This document shows, piece by piece, positions 35,031-49,300 of a stretch of DNA of 64,000 nucleotides. The notes under the pieces were generated by a model that was not told where the DNA came from, ran no database searches, and worked only from the letters and a program-made list of their open reading frames with translations. The position numbers and the translations under genes were made by a program. The DNA comes from Centropus unirufus (Eukaryota > Chordata > Aves > Cuculiformes > Centropidae), in NCBI GenBank assembly GCA_013397695.1, contig VYZI01000002.1, positions 4,133,138-4,197,137 on the forward strand, read 5' to 3'. The stretch's first letter is position 1, and each line of letters starts with the position of its first letter.

Positions 35031-38000
35031 ATTTGGTTTTCTTTGGTTTTTAAATTTTATTTGCATGGTAATAAGGCTTGCCTAGGTTTCATAGCTGTGC
35101 CAGAACTATGCAGTACTCTGGATCTTGACTTTCAGTTAATCCCAAAAACTGAATAACCTTTAGTTCTAAGGTTTCTACTTAAATATACTTGTTTCTTTGT
35201 AGGTACATCTTTTCTTAAAATTACCTTGAGAAGGAAAGCTGCATATATCTGTTAACATTTATAGTGCTGTTACTCTTGAATTATTCAGTTTATTAGGAAT
35301 CAGCACAGTATCCTGACGTGCTGGGAACCATCATAGAATGGGTTAACTTTAGAGACAGAGAGTCTGAGGAAGGGTGAGGTAGAAACCATGTCCTGTTTTG
35401 CAGACACAGTGGAAGTTACTCTCTGAATTACTTCCCCTGTTAAAGTTCTTCAGTCTGATGAAATTCATGAGTGTCATAAACTGAAGTATGCTGCACTCAG
35501 CATGCCTTCACTCTAGTCTATGGGGCCATTTGGTATGAATAAAGGCAAGTGACTGATTTTGTGTAACTCATAAGCATTTATAGCAGTGAAGGTAAGAGTG
35601 GGACTGTAAATAATTAAAGTAAATGATAAGAATGTTCTTGAGCTTTCCTCACCTATCAACACAGAAGTGAAAAGCACGGGTAAAGCAGTTTGAACTCCTT
35701 AGGAAACATTAACTTATTCATTTGAGAAGCAAAATCAAGTAAAAGGGTACCTTCCACGTCAGTACTTGAAATAGTTTGTGGTAGCATTTTGAATGAGGAT
35801 GAGACCCAGACAGAAAGAAGTCTCCATCTTTCTTGAGAGATCATCAAGCAGGGTTGCATGGCATGGCTCATCTCATAGGGTAAAGACAGTTTGAATGATT
35901 CCTTGCAGAGATGCAGACACTGGTGATGGGCACAGCTCTTTGTCACTGTCACTGTGTGATCCAAAAACACTCTAGCATCCTGTGTGAGCTCTGAGCTGTC
36001 TATAAAATGTAGATAATATAATTTACCCACTCTACGGTAAATTGTTCATGTTCTTAAAGGATTACTTAAATATTCTTAATGGTAGCATATATGGAAAAAG
36101 TATGAACAAAGATCTTCACGTGACACACACCTGTTCCTGTTCTTTTAATCGTTTCAAAATTCACCGTTCTGAATCTATGTTTGAAAATGTTTATTTGCAT
36201 TCCCGTGTGAGTCAGATTTGAGCAAGGGTCGCAGTTTGGCTCAGAAATTCATTGTTGCCACATGCATAAACAGAACAGGATGCGAGGAGTGGGATATGGT
36301 AAATGAGGAAGATAACTATCAACACAAATCATCCAATGGGTACTTCAGAGGTTCCTGAGCCATAAAGCCTCAAGTGGACTTCAAATCAGTTATAGAAATC
36401 TTCTCCACCAACTCCAACCATGTTCCTCATAGTTTATTTTCAATAAAATTTGATATTACAGCCTCACAATGATATGAGAGAAATTCCATATGCTCTGTGA
36501 AGAATTCTTACACATGACAATAGTCTGTTACAGAACTGAAATTTCTGGTCTTCTGCAGCCACTCATTGAAATGATGGACTGGAATGTAAATAAAATACTG
36601 GAGTGAACATTCGAGAAGTAATGAACTTAAGAAGAAATTTCCTCCTAACAGCAAGCAGTTAAGGATTTCCCTGAAATGTAAACATTTTCATCTCTATGTT
36701 TTCTTCCCATCTGGTTTAATTGTGGGTGAATTAATTATGTAATCAAATGCCCAGTTCTTCAATATTTTGCTAAGACTAGATACCTGGCTCTAGTAATATC
36801 TCCTGAAGAAGAGCTCAGCTGGCTAATTAAAAGCACTGCTAATAAGTGTCCAGGGAATCTTTTGGATTTGCAAACTGTTTGTCCCAAAATAATCAAACAA
36901 AGAGTAGGACAAACTAATGAGCTAGCATTGTGTGAGAATTTTTACTTTGCAGTTTAATGTTTTGCTTCAGTCCATTTAAGCTGGCTGAAAATGCTTCCAA
37001 TCAAAAGGTATATCAGTACATATACAAATGAACATGTATTTATTTTATATATATGGAAATAGTGTGGGGATTTTTTATGCTAGTCCTCAGCTCAGCTTGG
37101 AGTGATATGTGAGACAAGGAAGTGAGTGCAATCCAGAACATGTTCCAAGGTGGTCTATGAAAGTAATCTTATGAGAAAGAATAACAAAGATAGACTGGTT
37201 TGACAGCAAAATTAAAGTGAGAGGAGGGGATCTAGTGATAAGTACTCAGGATAAGTAAAAGAGGTATATGCAGGAAAGCAAGTACTACTTAAGTCCTACT
37301 TAAGACAAAAGGCAAATTTTGACATTAAAACTAATGGGTCCGAACAGTTCTGAGTGGCTATTTAGTCTGTGAGTAAGAAAGTTTGTGAGCATCAGAGAAA
37401 GAAAAGCCTGGAATACTAGAAGCCAAATATATCTTATTATTTTTTTTAAATGGGAAGTTATGAAAAAGATTACAGAGCATCAGTACTTGGAGACTGAGGG
37501 AATGGAGTTGACATACAAGGAACCATTCGTGATTGACTGTTCTTGTATAGTTGTTGATTAGACCATTTTGGCTTAATTAAGTGGCTGAGCAGGAAACAAC
37601 AGCTGGCGCATCTGGGGCAAACCAACAGATCACCTGTGTTTAAACTTTCAAAGCAGCTATTTAAAATGTTGTAACTTTGTGATGTTATTCTACTTCATGT
37701 CAGATGAGAATCTGGCCAAGAGCATCACACTGGATTAATGAAAATAAATAAATTATTGTCTTTGGAAACTCTGACCTGTGAAGACCCCAGTGGTGTAGCT
37801 CCCTGGTAATGAAGGAAGATCTTAAATAATGCAGATAACACTGAGTGAGGATGTCATAACTGGGCCAAAAATGATTACTGTAAGAGAAAATAATGATGCA
37901 TAAACTTTGTTATAAGAAAAAAACCCATACTTTTCTTCCTTCTTTTTGCTTTGGAAGAAAATCAACTTGTAGGAAAAGGAAAATATTTGCCAAGCTTCTA

Positions 38001-38083
38001 CCTGATTTTCCTTCAGTTATCATTATCCTTTCTTGAAACTGAGGCTTTCCTTTTAGATAATAATTTGTATTCTTGTATTTACT

Positions 38084-38109
38084 AAAAAAAAAAAGAAAAA
38101 AAGGAAAAA
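38084..38109. repeat. A-rich tract
   Basis: A11, A6-7 and A5 runs separated by single or double G. No retroposed gene body was recognised on its 5' side. Confidence 0.85.
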
Positions 38110-41100
38110 GGTGGAAATAGAAGCTTTTGAACTTAATTGCCTAATGGATAAACACATTGCACGGAAATTCTCTTCTGTCTTTCCACTTCAAATTCTCTAG
38201 AAAAATAAAGTCTGTTGGCTGTGGTCATATGGATATGACCTTGCTGGATGTTTGTGCTGGACACACACCAGGAATTGTTCGTGTGTGCTGAGAACCATTG
38301 TACAGACCTGTGACTTTATGGAATACAATGTCATAAACATATTTAAATTATAGTCCCCAAATTGCTGAATCAAAGATTTAATCGTGTCCCTTGCCTAATT
38401 TTGAAGTTGTCATACATTGGTGTGTTGTTTTATTGCAAAACTTTTGCAAAAAAGTTCTAACACTCCTATACTAATTAAAATAATCAGTGTATCTAAAAAG
38501 TAACATTTCATCTTTTCACCTGATGCTACTCAGCCACCACAGCAGAAATTGTTCATTTCTGTTCTATTTCTTTGCTTTCCGTCAACACCCCACCCAGACA
38601 ACATTGTGCATCAAGTATCTAACAAATAAGCTGGCTGCTTCGGGGCACATGAGTGAATTAATCCCTCTGTGGCTTCACCTTCACATCTGGAATTACCTTA
38701 AGCTTTTAATTGGTAGTTCATACATATCCCAGGGAGAGATTTGTAAAACTTGCCTTTCATAATCTTACAGATACAGTACACATCAGGGTTCATGGGTATT
38801 TATCATTTCCTGTACACTATACGCAAAAATAATGCAACAATAATGTAACAATGTTGATTATACAACAAACTTTCCAACTTGCATTGAGTCAGATTAGCCT
38901 GTACAGTTTCACTAGATTTCAGTCTGAGTTCCTTGCATTATGGGTAAAATTGCGCAACAAAATAATCAGGTAATGTATCTGTATCTGTCTATACCCAAAT
39001 TAATTTCTGATTTAATTCTACTGACATTGTCAGACTCACACTATGGATGAATTTGGCTTGTTCAGTGTAGCTTGTCACTATTTTTCATGTTAATTTTAAT
39101 AGAATTGACATGATACCTTGCTTTGTCTTCCTGCATTATAACTATGCCCTCAAATAAAATATAGCATTACTGGGATAAATAACAGAGTTTCATCTGTATT
39201 CAGTTTATGCAGAAAATGTTGACATTTAACTGAAATTGCTTGGGCATAATTTTATAATATAAGAATAACTGCAGGACTTCGTTCTACTTTTTTTCTCCTT
39301 TTGATTTTATATCAAGTTTTGTTTTCTCAAAGTTAAATACATTGCATTGGTAAAACTCTGTGACAAACTGTGAGCTCTGCTGAGGAGCATCTTTCATCGA
39401 TCACGAAGGCATGGACAATAGGAAGAAAACTTCTCAGTCTTGCCTCTTCAGCTTCCCACAAGTCAGAGGTTAGGAGTGAGCCTTGTGCTAGCCTTGCCTT
39501 TTTTGAATCATTATCCACGCTAACAACATTTTATGCTCTTTGCAGAGGACTAAATGGAAGACTATGAATAATCTGGCTAGTATCTTATAGCCTTTAGATC
39601 AATAATGGAGTCAGATGGACTCTGAATACCTGTCTCACGGGAATTACACTTTTATGCCTGTAGGACAGAAACAGCTATCACACAAACACCATTTTCATTA
39701 AATAGCTGGATAATGGTTTCCACCATTAAATCTGTGCATTCCTCCTAAATAATCTTTTGAACTTTGTTTCCTTAGGTTCATTTCAGGACTATATGAACCA
39801 GATTAGCTGCAGCAGCTTGCCAGGTAATCAGGGTTCACTGGCAGTCACTTGGTCCAAAAGCCTCTGTCAGTCCTGTTTATTGCCAAGTACTACAAGTTGC
39901 ACTATACTAGTGAGATACATTTACTAGTTGTAAGACCTTATTTTAGTAAAAATGTTATCAGTTGTTTATTTATTTATTCTTCTATGGAACTGATGAAAAT
40001 GCTAGCAAAAGGCCAAGTTAGGATTTGAGTTTAGAGAAGCTAATTTAATTTTCAAATAGAAAGCTATGGATGCTTTTATGCAGCCATATGTGTCATGTCA
40101 TCCTTCTTAAGGTGCAATTGTGCAGAGTGACTAATCACTGAGAAACCAGTGTACTGTCATCCTTCTTCCAAGAAGGGCCTTACGTGGTTTGTGCAACAGA
40201 GCATTCAAAAACCAAACTGTCAGTATTTATTTTCCAGTATCTCACCTGATGGCTGAATGAATAACCATTCCACGAACAAAGAACAATCTGTTTGCTTCAT
40301 AAATGACACAGTTTCAGGCACTTATGAAATAATGAAATATAACACCTGAGAGTAATGTTAAATAAATATGACAAGCTAAGGTTTTGAGCAGTGTGTGAGA
40401 AGGAAAACGTACGCTAGATTGCACATCAATTCTTACTGTAGAGTTGAATACTAACTGTTTAGTAGTGACGATTCATGAGACCCGAGAGACCCTAAGATGT
40501 ATGAAGCTTAAACAGAGTTTCTGTGCTCCAACTGAGTATTTTTTTCATCTCCCTTCTTCCCTCTGTTTCTGTGTGTCTGGTCTATACCCTGTTTGTTCAC
40601 AAAGGCATCTTGCACTTAATGTTATCCTGTGGGCTCATGTACTGCATGAAATAATACAAAGATTCTATTTGTATCAAACAATTTTCTCTCTTTTAAAACA
40701 AATACTTACATAGTAACTCCTACTGTGTCTTATTTTTTACAGAGAGAGCTTACTACTGACATCTCATTGATCTTTCAGAGTCTTCCTTTCTATAAGTCTT
40801 GTGTCTTCCTCTGTTTTTCAAGCAGCATATTACAGTGCTCATTCCCATTCTTTCCCCCATTGCAACTTCTAAAAATAATTAGCCACAAAAATAGCTATTG
40901 AGCTTTATTGTTACCAGCACAGTGAGATTAATAGTGGTGAATATACTGTACCTCACTAAAAGGGAGCCTTAAATTGTTTGACACATCTCCCAGGGCAGTT
41001 AGGGAGTTCTGAGAAACCCCAGTGCTTCCTGTTACTCCTTCCACAGTAGTACGGGTCTGCATTGATTTTTCCAGCAGTCTGTGCCAAACAGGAACAATTT

Positions 41101-42694
41101 AGCTCCTAAGGAGGTAATAAAATAATATTTACAAGCAATGAACGTAGTAAAGAGGATCAGAAACTGAATTTATGTTTGTGGATGAGCAAGGATCTGATAG
41201 TTTGATATCTTTCAGTGAAATTCTGAATAAAATAAAAAAATCTGATTAACGTGATTTGGGATCACAGAAGAATTTAATTTTTGTGTATCACCTGCTTTCA
41301 CTTCAAGAAGGTGCAATTTATTATTTAACACAGTTAAAATACTTCAGTTCAATATTTGCCTTCACTCTATGAATTTCAATGGAATGCAACACAGCCTTAT
41401 ATAAATTAACAATGAAATTAGCATGAAACATTTTTAACATTGCCAAAATGAAATAATTTCCCATTTCTGGGGTGCTTTGAGAAAGCTGAGATGATTATTT
41501 TCCACTTATTCCTAATAAACTTGTGGTTGAAACAAACCTGTTCTTAGGAAAATTTTCAGACTACTAGTTTTCTCAGCTTCTGATGCCTGTGATCAATGCT
41601 GGAGATTACCCAAGGAATTTACATTTTTAAATGTAGCTTCTAGGTCCAAAGCTAGTTCACTTTTTCCCCCAAAGAATTAACCTTCAATTAAGTGCATATG
41701 CCCTCATAATCTTTTTTACTCTTACCCTTTGCTTCAGGAAATGTATATAGAAAAGACAGCATTAATGACCTCGGCCTATATCATCAGTGCTCCAGTGGCC
41801 ATGTGAGTGTCTACTCTGCTTCTTTTTATTGGCTTATTATCAAGAGTAAAATGCATCAAAATTGCTACTAAGTGAAGGTTTTATCTTCTGTTCCAAGGCT
41901 GCCTTTTCTTTTTCTGTTTCTGAAGGGTCAATGCTTTTAAAAATAATTGCAGGATATTTAAAATGGAGACTGATAAGTGAAAAGCATTCAAGTGAATGAT
42001 TAATTTTCTAAGAAAATATGAACAAAGGAATATCTTCAGACATTAACTAATGAAAACAATAAATCCTTCTGTTTGCTCAAGATATGGTTAAAACTAGTTT
42101 TATTGACAATGCTAGCAACATTATTACAGGATACCTGTTCTTCATGAGCTACTTGGGTTCTATTCATTCTTTTCTTGTCATAAAAGTGTATTTATATGAG
42201 AAGACTGCACTGCCTGTGTCAGTGAATTGTCATGTTCAGATGCAGCGTGACTTTGTGTCTCTTGAAAGGAGCAAAAGATTCAGTCGATTCAAGAGTTTCA
42301 CTGTGAAGAAGGAACAGAGCGTTAATGAATTCTCTGATTTTTTTTTGTTTTAATACCAGAAGAAATTACTCTTTGAATGCTAAGCCTAGAAAACTGAATG
42401 TCAAGCTTTGTAACAGAAAAGTACATGTGCCATCAATATCTTATCTTACACCTTATTCAGGCCTTTGAGTGTCCAGTCAGCATGGGAGATCCAATGCAAC
42501 TGTATTCTGAAATGCTTCAGGGGCTTAAAGGAGCTAATAATTGACAAGAGGAATAGGTGTTTTACACAGAATCTCCCACCAGTTACTGATGTCTGTATAG
42601 TTCTTGGGTCATGCCTTCCATGTGTAGCTAGTCGTGCTCCAGCGGTATCATTTGCTAGGATCCCTTCATGGACTTCTGGAGGGGGATGTTAATT

Positions 42695-42706
42695 TGTGTG
42701 TGTGTG
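42695..42706. repeat. (TG)6 microsatellite
   Basis: Six perfect TG units followed by TTTG and a T run. Confidence 0.85.
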
Positions 42707-43691
42707 TTTGTTTTTAAATCAACTTAGTTAATGGGTCCTCCACTAAGAGAACACATTAGCTTTGTTATTAAGTTGCATAGCTCTAGACTCAATTACAGCT
42801 AGTCTTAAAGAGAAAGGATACTGCTGTTGTGATTGATGAGGCATGTGCTGTTGGAGTGCAATAAATACATGATATTTTCAGGTGAATAAAAAAATTTACT
42901 TGTCGTAGTGCAAGCTATTAAGAAACAGATATGTGTGAAAGGCAGCTCTCCCACAAACAATGTCCAGTGCTACAGGCATGTTTTTTCCTATCTGAACACA
43001 AAATCCTTCCATAGCAAATTCTTTACAGGTCAATTTAGCTGTGGAAGTGACTAAGCAAAATAATTTTATCGCTCCTTAGTCTATATCAATCCTCTGATTA
43101 CAGAAAGTAGCTTGTATTAAGTGGTCCAAGGTGTAGATGCCAAATGATCAGTTAAAGATTAGACCTTCAGCCGGTATGCATAGACATGATTTAACTTGCT
43201 GATATTCATCATTTTACTCCAGTAGAGGCCTGTTTCAAGTTTCTTTAAGCACACTGGGGCGTGCAGAAAATTGTCATTGCTTCTTCTTCCATTAGATGTT
43301 TTTCGATAATATATGGAGTCTCTGAGACATATAAAGCCACCTACTGGTAAGTTTTTTCACAAGGCCCTTGTCCATGCCATTCTCATCCTGTCAAAGTCTT
43401 GACAAAATGCTTGGGACAAGTTTTTAAAAATCTTTTGTACTCATGAATATTGGTTTATGCAAGTAGCAAGGGCTTGAAGGATCTGGTTCATCAAGAATTT
43501 CGGTGGAATCCATGTCTCTTCTTAGCCAAAGGGCGAATTTTGTCCTAATGCTTCTGAGGAAAAAGGAATTAGGTTCAGGACAACGATTACTATAACTAGT
43601 TCATGCCCTGCTGAGTTAGGCAGCAGTGATCCATAGATTGCTGGCAGTGTAAAGTCTATTATTCTGCTCTACTGTAAGATAAATGCAAACA

Positions 43692-43708
43692 ATGATGATG
43701 ATGATGAT
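43692..43708 (+). repeat. (ATG)n microsatellite
   Basis: Between five and six perfect ATG units, AATGATGATGATGATGAT on the plus strand. Confidence 0.9.
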
Positions 43709-45246
43709 AGAATTCTCAAATGTCTTTTTATCAGAACACCACTACACATTTTGCAAATGTTGTGCCAACCCTCACAATGAATTGGCTATATGTGAACAAG
43801 ATGGGGTAAAAGAAGGGGACACAAGAGACTGGCAGCATTCTTCACAAGAGCCTTCAGTTTGATCATCTAGCCAGTAATTCCAGTCTCTATCCAGGGCTGC
43901 AACAGCTGATGGTAAACTCTGTATATCTTTAAAACTGAGGTGGTACTACTGCTTGATTGCACAACAAGATCTGCCCTTAGCTTTATTGCTCAAAGGATGG
44001 ATATAAAACAACAAACCTGTCAATGTTTTCATAAAATATTTGAATATCTTAATGCTTTTGTTAAAAAAAGCAAAAAAAAAAGTGTCTATATATGCATTTA
44101 TATGTCTGTGCAAGTAATTGTGCACATACCCAGATGTGAAGTCATGCATGAGCTTTTTGGTTTTATTCTAAGGTAACTCATTAATCAACTGAAGATTAAT
44201 AATTAGCCTTGAGAACAGGAACCTCTTGCACAAAGCTGGTCAAAGTTCATTCTTCTGATGAATTCAGAATTCACAGCAGTCTTTTAGAAGTAATAATACA
44301 AATTTAAAGAAAATGATAGGCACGACAGAATAATAATAATAGAAAAAATAATCTTACTTGAGAACCACTATCTTATCTAGTAAATAAACTGCTGGAATCA
44401 GCACTCACTGAGCTAATCAAGCAGCTGCTTCTGAAACAGATCAAATATTTTACTGATAAAATATGTGTACATATTTTTGCCCATGTAAAGAAAATCTGAC
44501 TGATATAAAATTAAATAGTTCAATGGAAATCCACTGAAATGGCACTGCTGATGTCAGAAGGATGTCTCAGTATGCAGGAGAAGGTATGGATTGCAAAGAA
44601 TCTCCTTCTTTCCCTGCTATGGATCACACTAAATGACCTGCAGTCCAAAACGTCTTTCTGCTAATGTCTCTCCTTCACCCATCATTTATCTTGCAATTTT
44701 TGTCTGTGATTCTGAGGAAGAGTTTTTTCAAAGAGACTGTTACATGGGAAGTGTGCTTAAGTGGTATATTTCTCTATTTCAAGTTTAAATAAATTGTATT
44801 TTCACAATTGTCTGTACAGTTTGTCTCTGCCTTAATCTAACCCATTCTTGACATGCTTGGGAAGTGGCTGCTGATGTGGGACTGATGTTCCTGAAGAAAA
44901 CAACAGAGCTGTGGGCAGATCCACGCCGGGCTCCTGCCAGAAACAACGTACCCACATTAGAAGTGCCCTCTGCATAGGTTCTTTAGGTCTGTTGAGAAGT
45001 GAGTGTCACTGTACTAAGATGGCTACCTTTGTTCTGCAGCTTAAATGACCTCATTTAGACCTGATTTAGGTACCTTTAGGTAAAGGTTGTTTCTTTATCT
45101 TTGCAGCATGTGGATGTAAAATGACTCATTCTATAATGCTAATAATTTTGGGAAAGTTACGGTCAGTGTTAATCGGTGACACATAGCAGATGTTCCAGGA
45201 TGGAATCATCTTGCTCTTACTTGTATCCACCTGTTCAGAGGAAAAC

Positions 45247-45282
45247 AGCTGTAAAGATGACCTGTAAAGTCATCTCACAGCT
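45247..45282. repeat. Compound hairpin-forming inverted repeat
   Basis: The outer arms AGCTGT (45247-45252) and ACAGCT (45277-45282) and the inner arms AGATGAC (45255-45261) and GTCATCT (45269-45275) pair perfectly around a 7-base loop, with a 2:1 internal asymmetry. The 8-mer CTGTAAAG is also directly repeated at 45249 and 45262. The stem is too short for a typical animal pre-miRNA. Confidence 0.7.
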
Positions 45283-46280
45283 CTGTCAATGCACAAATGA
45301 AGCACTGCTCTAAGCTGCTCATTTCTCATCTATAATGTGTCCAACACTGGTGTAACTCTTCCAGCAGGCTAGGTGCTAAGCCACTAATTTAAATGAGAGC
45401 TCCCTGGGCTGGGACTGGTTTCTTGTTACTGAGGACTGGAACATGAACAGAGCAGTCCTCTGCATATACTTGCAAATTTGCACATTATATGGGGAGTATT
45501 GACTCACTTTGTTCTTTTTTGAATTTTGTTATGTGGGTCTTTCTATTATCAGGAGGACTCTTACAGCCATTTAAATATTTGTCTTCTGAGCTAATTTGGT
45601 TTTGGACACAAGCATTGTGGAAGCCACAGGCACATGGGGATTGTACGGTTGTCTCTGGTGCTTGCATCATGAATCTTATCAAGTATTTCTCTGCATTGCT
45701 GCACATGTACAACGTCTTTACATGAAATCTTGATACAAGGACCAAATGTTTTTATGCTGTGCAAGAAAAGGCCATTGATACCTGTGTAGGGGAGTAAGAG
45801 AGAGCAGGTCACTTGGCAAGGCACAGTTAGGCAGCGAACTCCAATGGAAATATGCAAACTGCTAATTGGATATAATGAGATAAATTCCTAAGGGAAGATA
45901 CCCTCACCAAACGAGTAAGTCAAGAGGCCAATCCTTCTTGGCAGGGAAGTTCTGAGTGTATTAATACTCATGTTAAACAGCCGTAGGGAAATGAATCACA
46001 CAACTGAAGGTTGTTTGAATATGTCCTGTCACTGGGCGTGCTTATCTGACTTTGTGTGCAGCACAGTGAGCTGAATTCATTTCAAGTTACTAAAGTAAAA
46101 GGAAATTTTTGAATAATCATCTCTATATAATGACCTAGATGACAATGGGTAGGTAAAAATAAGAACCGCATTTCTGCATTTCAGGGAAATGAGAGTGGCC
46201 TTCCTCTGGGAATCAGGGAAAAAATTGAATGTGAGGAAGAGAATTTCCAATTTTAGACCTGATTATCCTCTCCTCTTGCA

Positions 46281-46312
46281 ACCTTGCAGAATTGTTAACA
46301 CTTCTGCAAGGT
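46281..46312. repeat. Near-perfect 32-bp palindrome
   Basis: The left arm ACCTTGCAGAA (46281-46291) is exactly complementary to the right arm TTCTGCAAGGT (46302-46312). The centre is itself palindromic, TGTTAACA (46293-46300). Only the pair 46292/46301 fails, so 15 of 16 positions pair with no loop. It is not part of a recognisable repeat family. Confidence 0.85.
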
Positions 46313-49300
46313 AAGGCTACTGCTCATGCCCTGATTTCCCTGGTGTGAGTCTGCCCAGGTCAGAATAACAGAGACCCCAATTCTGACCTTTCTGGCTTTA
46401 GATTTCTTTTTAATGTCCCCATTTTGGGGGAAACAATATAGCAGCCAGTGTCAAGAGGACCACAGCTTCAGAGGCGACTGAGAAGTGTTGCTAGCTGGAG
46501 AACTGGATTTATGTGGTTACCATAAAACTATTTTTAGAAGTTGTTTAAAATATTTGCAATGAAAACTGCTTATGAATTGCAAAATATAAATGACAGTTCC
46601 CAGGTTATTCTGTGTTCTCTCTGTCTCAGTGGATGATAGTGAAATACATCATTTTCTCAGAAAAATGTCATTAGAAAGATTCTGAGAGAGGTGTCTAAGC
46701 ACTAGGAATATTTGGAGTTACAAAGAGTCAGAACTTTTCTTTTCATGGCTTCACAACTCCGTGTGCAGCCACATAAAGTGACAGAGACAGGAGAGAGACA
46801 GAGGGAGCCAGTGAAAGAGGCTCTTGGGCCTTCCTGCTCCTTCCTATTATCCAGACAGTGTAAACACACTCCACAGTATTCAGGCTGAGGAGCATACAAT
46901 GAAAAAAGTGAATTTCCTGCTATGAATTATGAAACTGTAATTGCTAAGAATATTATATTAGTAAAATTTTGTGGCAGTGTTTTCCTGTATAAAAATACTT
47001 GCAGTTAACAATCCAATGCAGCAAGTTGGATTTGTCACTTTCTGACATTCTGTTCACATGAATGGATATCCCACTGAAATGAGTCTGTGGTCTTAAGTAT
47101 ACAGAAAAACGTTCTCCTAGACATTGGAATAATGTAGACATTTTTTTCTGTCACTGTCTGAAAGTGGTTTTTATTTGTTTCACAAGCTGAGGAATGATGG
47201 GGCAGCTCTGGCTCCATATTTGTGAATTCTTCATTTAGCTGATATCACATGGCATGGTAAACTTAAGAAAGTACTTACCAAGAATAGTAAATAGAATTGA
47301 AAAAGCTGTGTTTTTGATGATTTTCGTGCTTTTTGCCTTTGGTGTTGCTTCTGGAAGCCTGAGAGTCAAGGACCTTCAATTGATTCTCCAAATAGATTTC
47401 AAATAACTGCGGAACATGATAGTAATGAAAAATATAGAGTCAAACTTCTCCAAAAGTATTTGCACTAGTGAACTTGAAGAATCTGATCCAAAGTTTTGAA
47501 ATGCTTCCTTAATTAATAAAAATATCATTAAACATATTCAAGCTGTAAACGTGTACCTTTCCTTCTGAGGTACATGCCCTCATCATTCAAAGTAACATAA
47601 TTCCTCTCTTTGTTTTCTTCACTGTGTTTCTATTTTCTGGTTTTCAAAAGGTGTTCCCTTCCCAGCTACTATTATTTATGGAGACTGATCATGTTTATTC
47701 CTTATACTTAGCTTGATGACACCAGCATACTTAACCTGCGAACCTAGGCTATTTTGGCTGGGTGGTAATTTGGCTGAAGTTGTCATTAAGGTGTCAGAGC
47801 TGATTGTAGGACAGTTAATGCACTACCATAGCCACTGAAGGCTTAGTGATGGTCCTTGTTATGCTGTCTTTCACCCGGGAGAACGCTACCACTAAGACAT
47901 AGGAAGAGTTGTCTCACGGCTTCTTATTTCCTCATTCTTTAATTTTCTGTATGTGAAAGTTGGTTTTATCCAATTTAAATCCCTCAAATTTCAATTTATG
48001 TGGCTGCTCCCTGCCTTCATCCAGACATATCTAAAGCTTTTGTCCATGCATACTTTAAATTGGGTAATCACTCTAATATTTAAACTGGGACTAATAACTC
48101 ACTTCCTACAAACCCATTCCTTGATGACCCTTGGTGAATATGTTTGAAGTGTCATCCAGGACAACTGTGCCCTTCAAGAGATTAATTTACTATTCACAGT
48201 TACCTCAGGAATATTTCAAACTCAGCAAGGTTCTCATCTGTCACCTTCAAGAACCTGCCACATCCCTGTCTTACTGCAAGCCTGTGATGTAATTTATTTG
48301 AATAAAATACCTGAGAAGGACTTTGAGAGAAAAGATCTCTTTTAGATTATGAACAGGCTGAATTGAACCTAAAATATTTGACAGACCAATAGATATATTA
48401 ATACTTATACTAACCTTAGCCTCACTAGCATCTATGCATGTTTAGTTACTAACTTTAAAGGTGTCATGTTTTCACCCAAAGCCTGCCGGACACATTTTAA
48501 ACTAACATTGCATTTAGTCTGCTTGTCCAATACAGATCTCAGGAAAGGCATACAGTAATAATATGTCTGCATTGGATTTCCTCCAGAAAAAAAACAATTT
48601 TCCCTAAATCCACATAGGTATTAGCAAAATGCTTTGTTAGTGGAATTACTGTATACAGTGGCTGTGATAACACCTGCTACAAGTTGTCATTTGTAATCAT
48701 CACTCTTTCAACTGATTGTCTCTCCTGGCTCATGTGTTGAAAGAGGGTAAGGGAAAAAAATCACATGCTGTCTTGCTTTAACCTCAAAAGGGCAGGATGG
48801 TGCCATCTAGTAGTTGCAGGAGTTTGACTTCTTTTCTACTGTAAGCAATTTTTTTGCAAGTGCATAATCTATTAATGTATGAGTGAGAAAAATCCATACA
48901 GAATTATAAAACAGCAAAATAATGGAAAACCAATACCTCTTCAAGGAATGTGAAGAAGTGACATTTATCTACAAAAACTTATGTTCTGAAATTAGTTCTA
49001 CATGTTGAATTTTTAATATATAATAAGAGATTTGTCCTGAATGGAGATTTTGATGTATAGACTTTGGAAAAGAGGGTTATCAGGGAAAAAAATGGATATC
49101 CACTTTGCTCTCCTTTTATGTATCCCATTCTTAACTTTGAAAATTAACATTCTTAACTTCCTCTGTTCTGCTGCTTCATCACAGCCCATCAGCAGACATT
49201 CTCTTTAGAAAGAACTAGACACAATCTACTTGTCACAATGGATGTAAGCATCACCACTCAGAGGAGAATTACCTCAACTGTATTCTTTTCTTTTCATAGT

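Larger units (their letters stand above)
33653..45246. other. Gene-free DNA, long central block
   Basis: About 11.6 kb with no gene I can support and, unusually, no CR1 fragment I could recognise. Open frames stay below 125 codons. Simple repeats at 35001, 38084, 42695 and 43692 are listed separately. A motif-rich patch at 37555-37680 is given as a finding. Confidence 0.5.
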
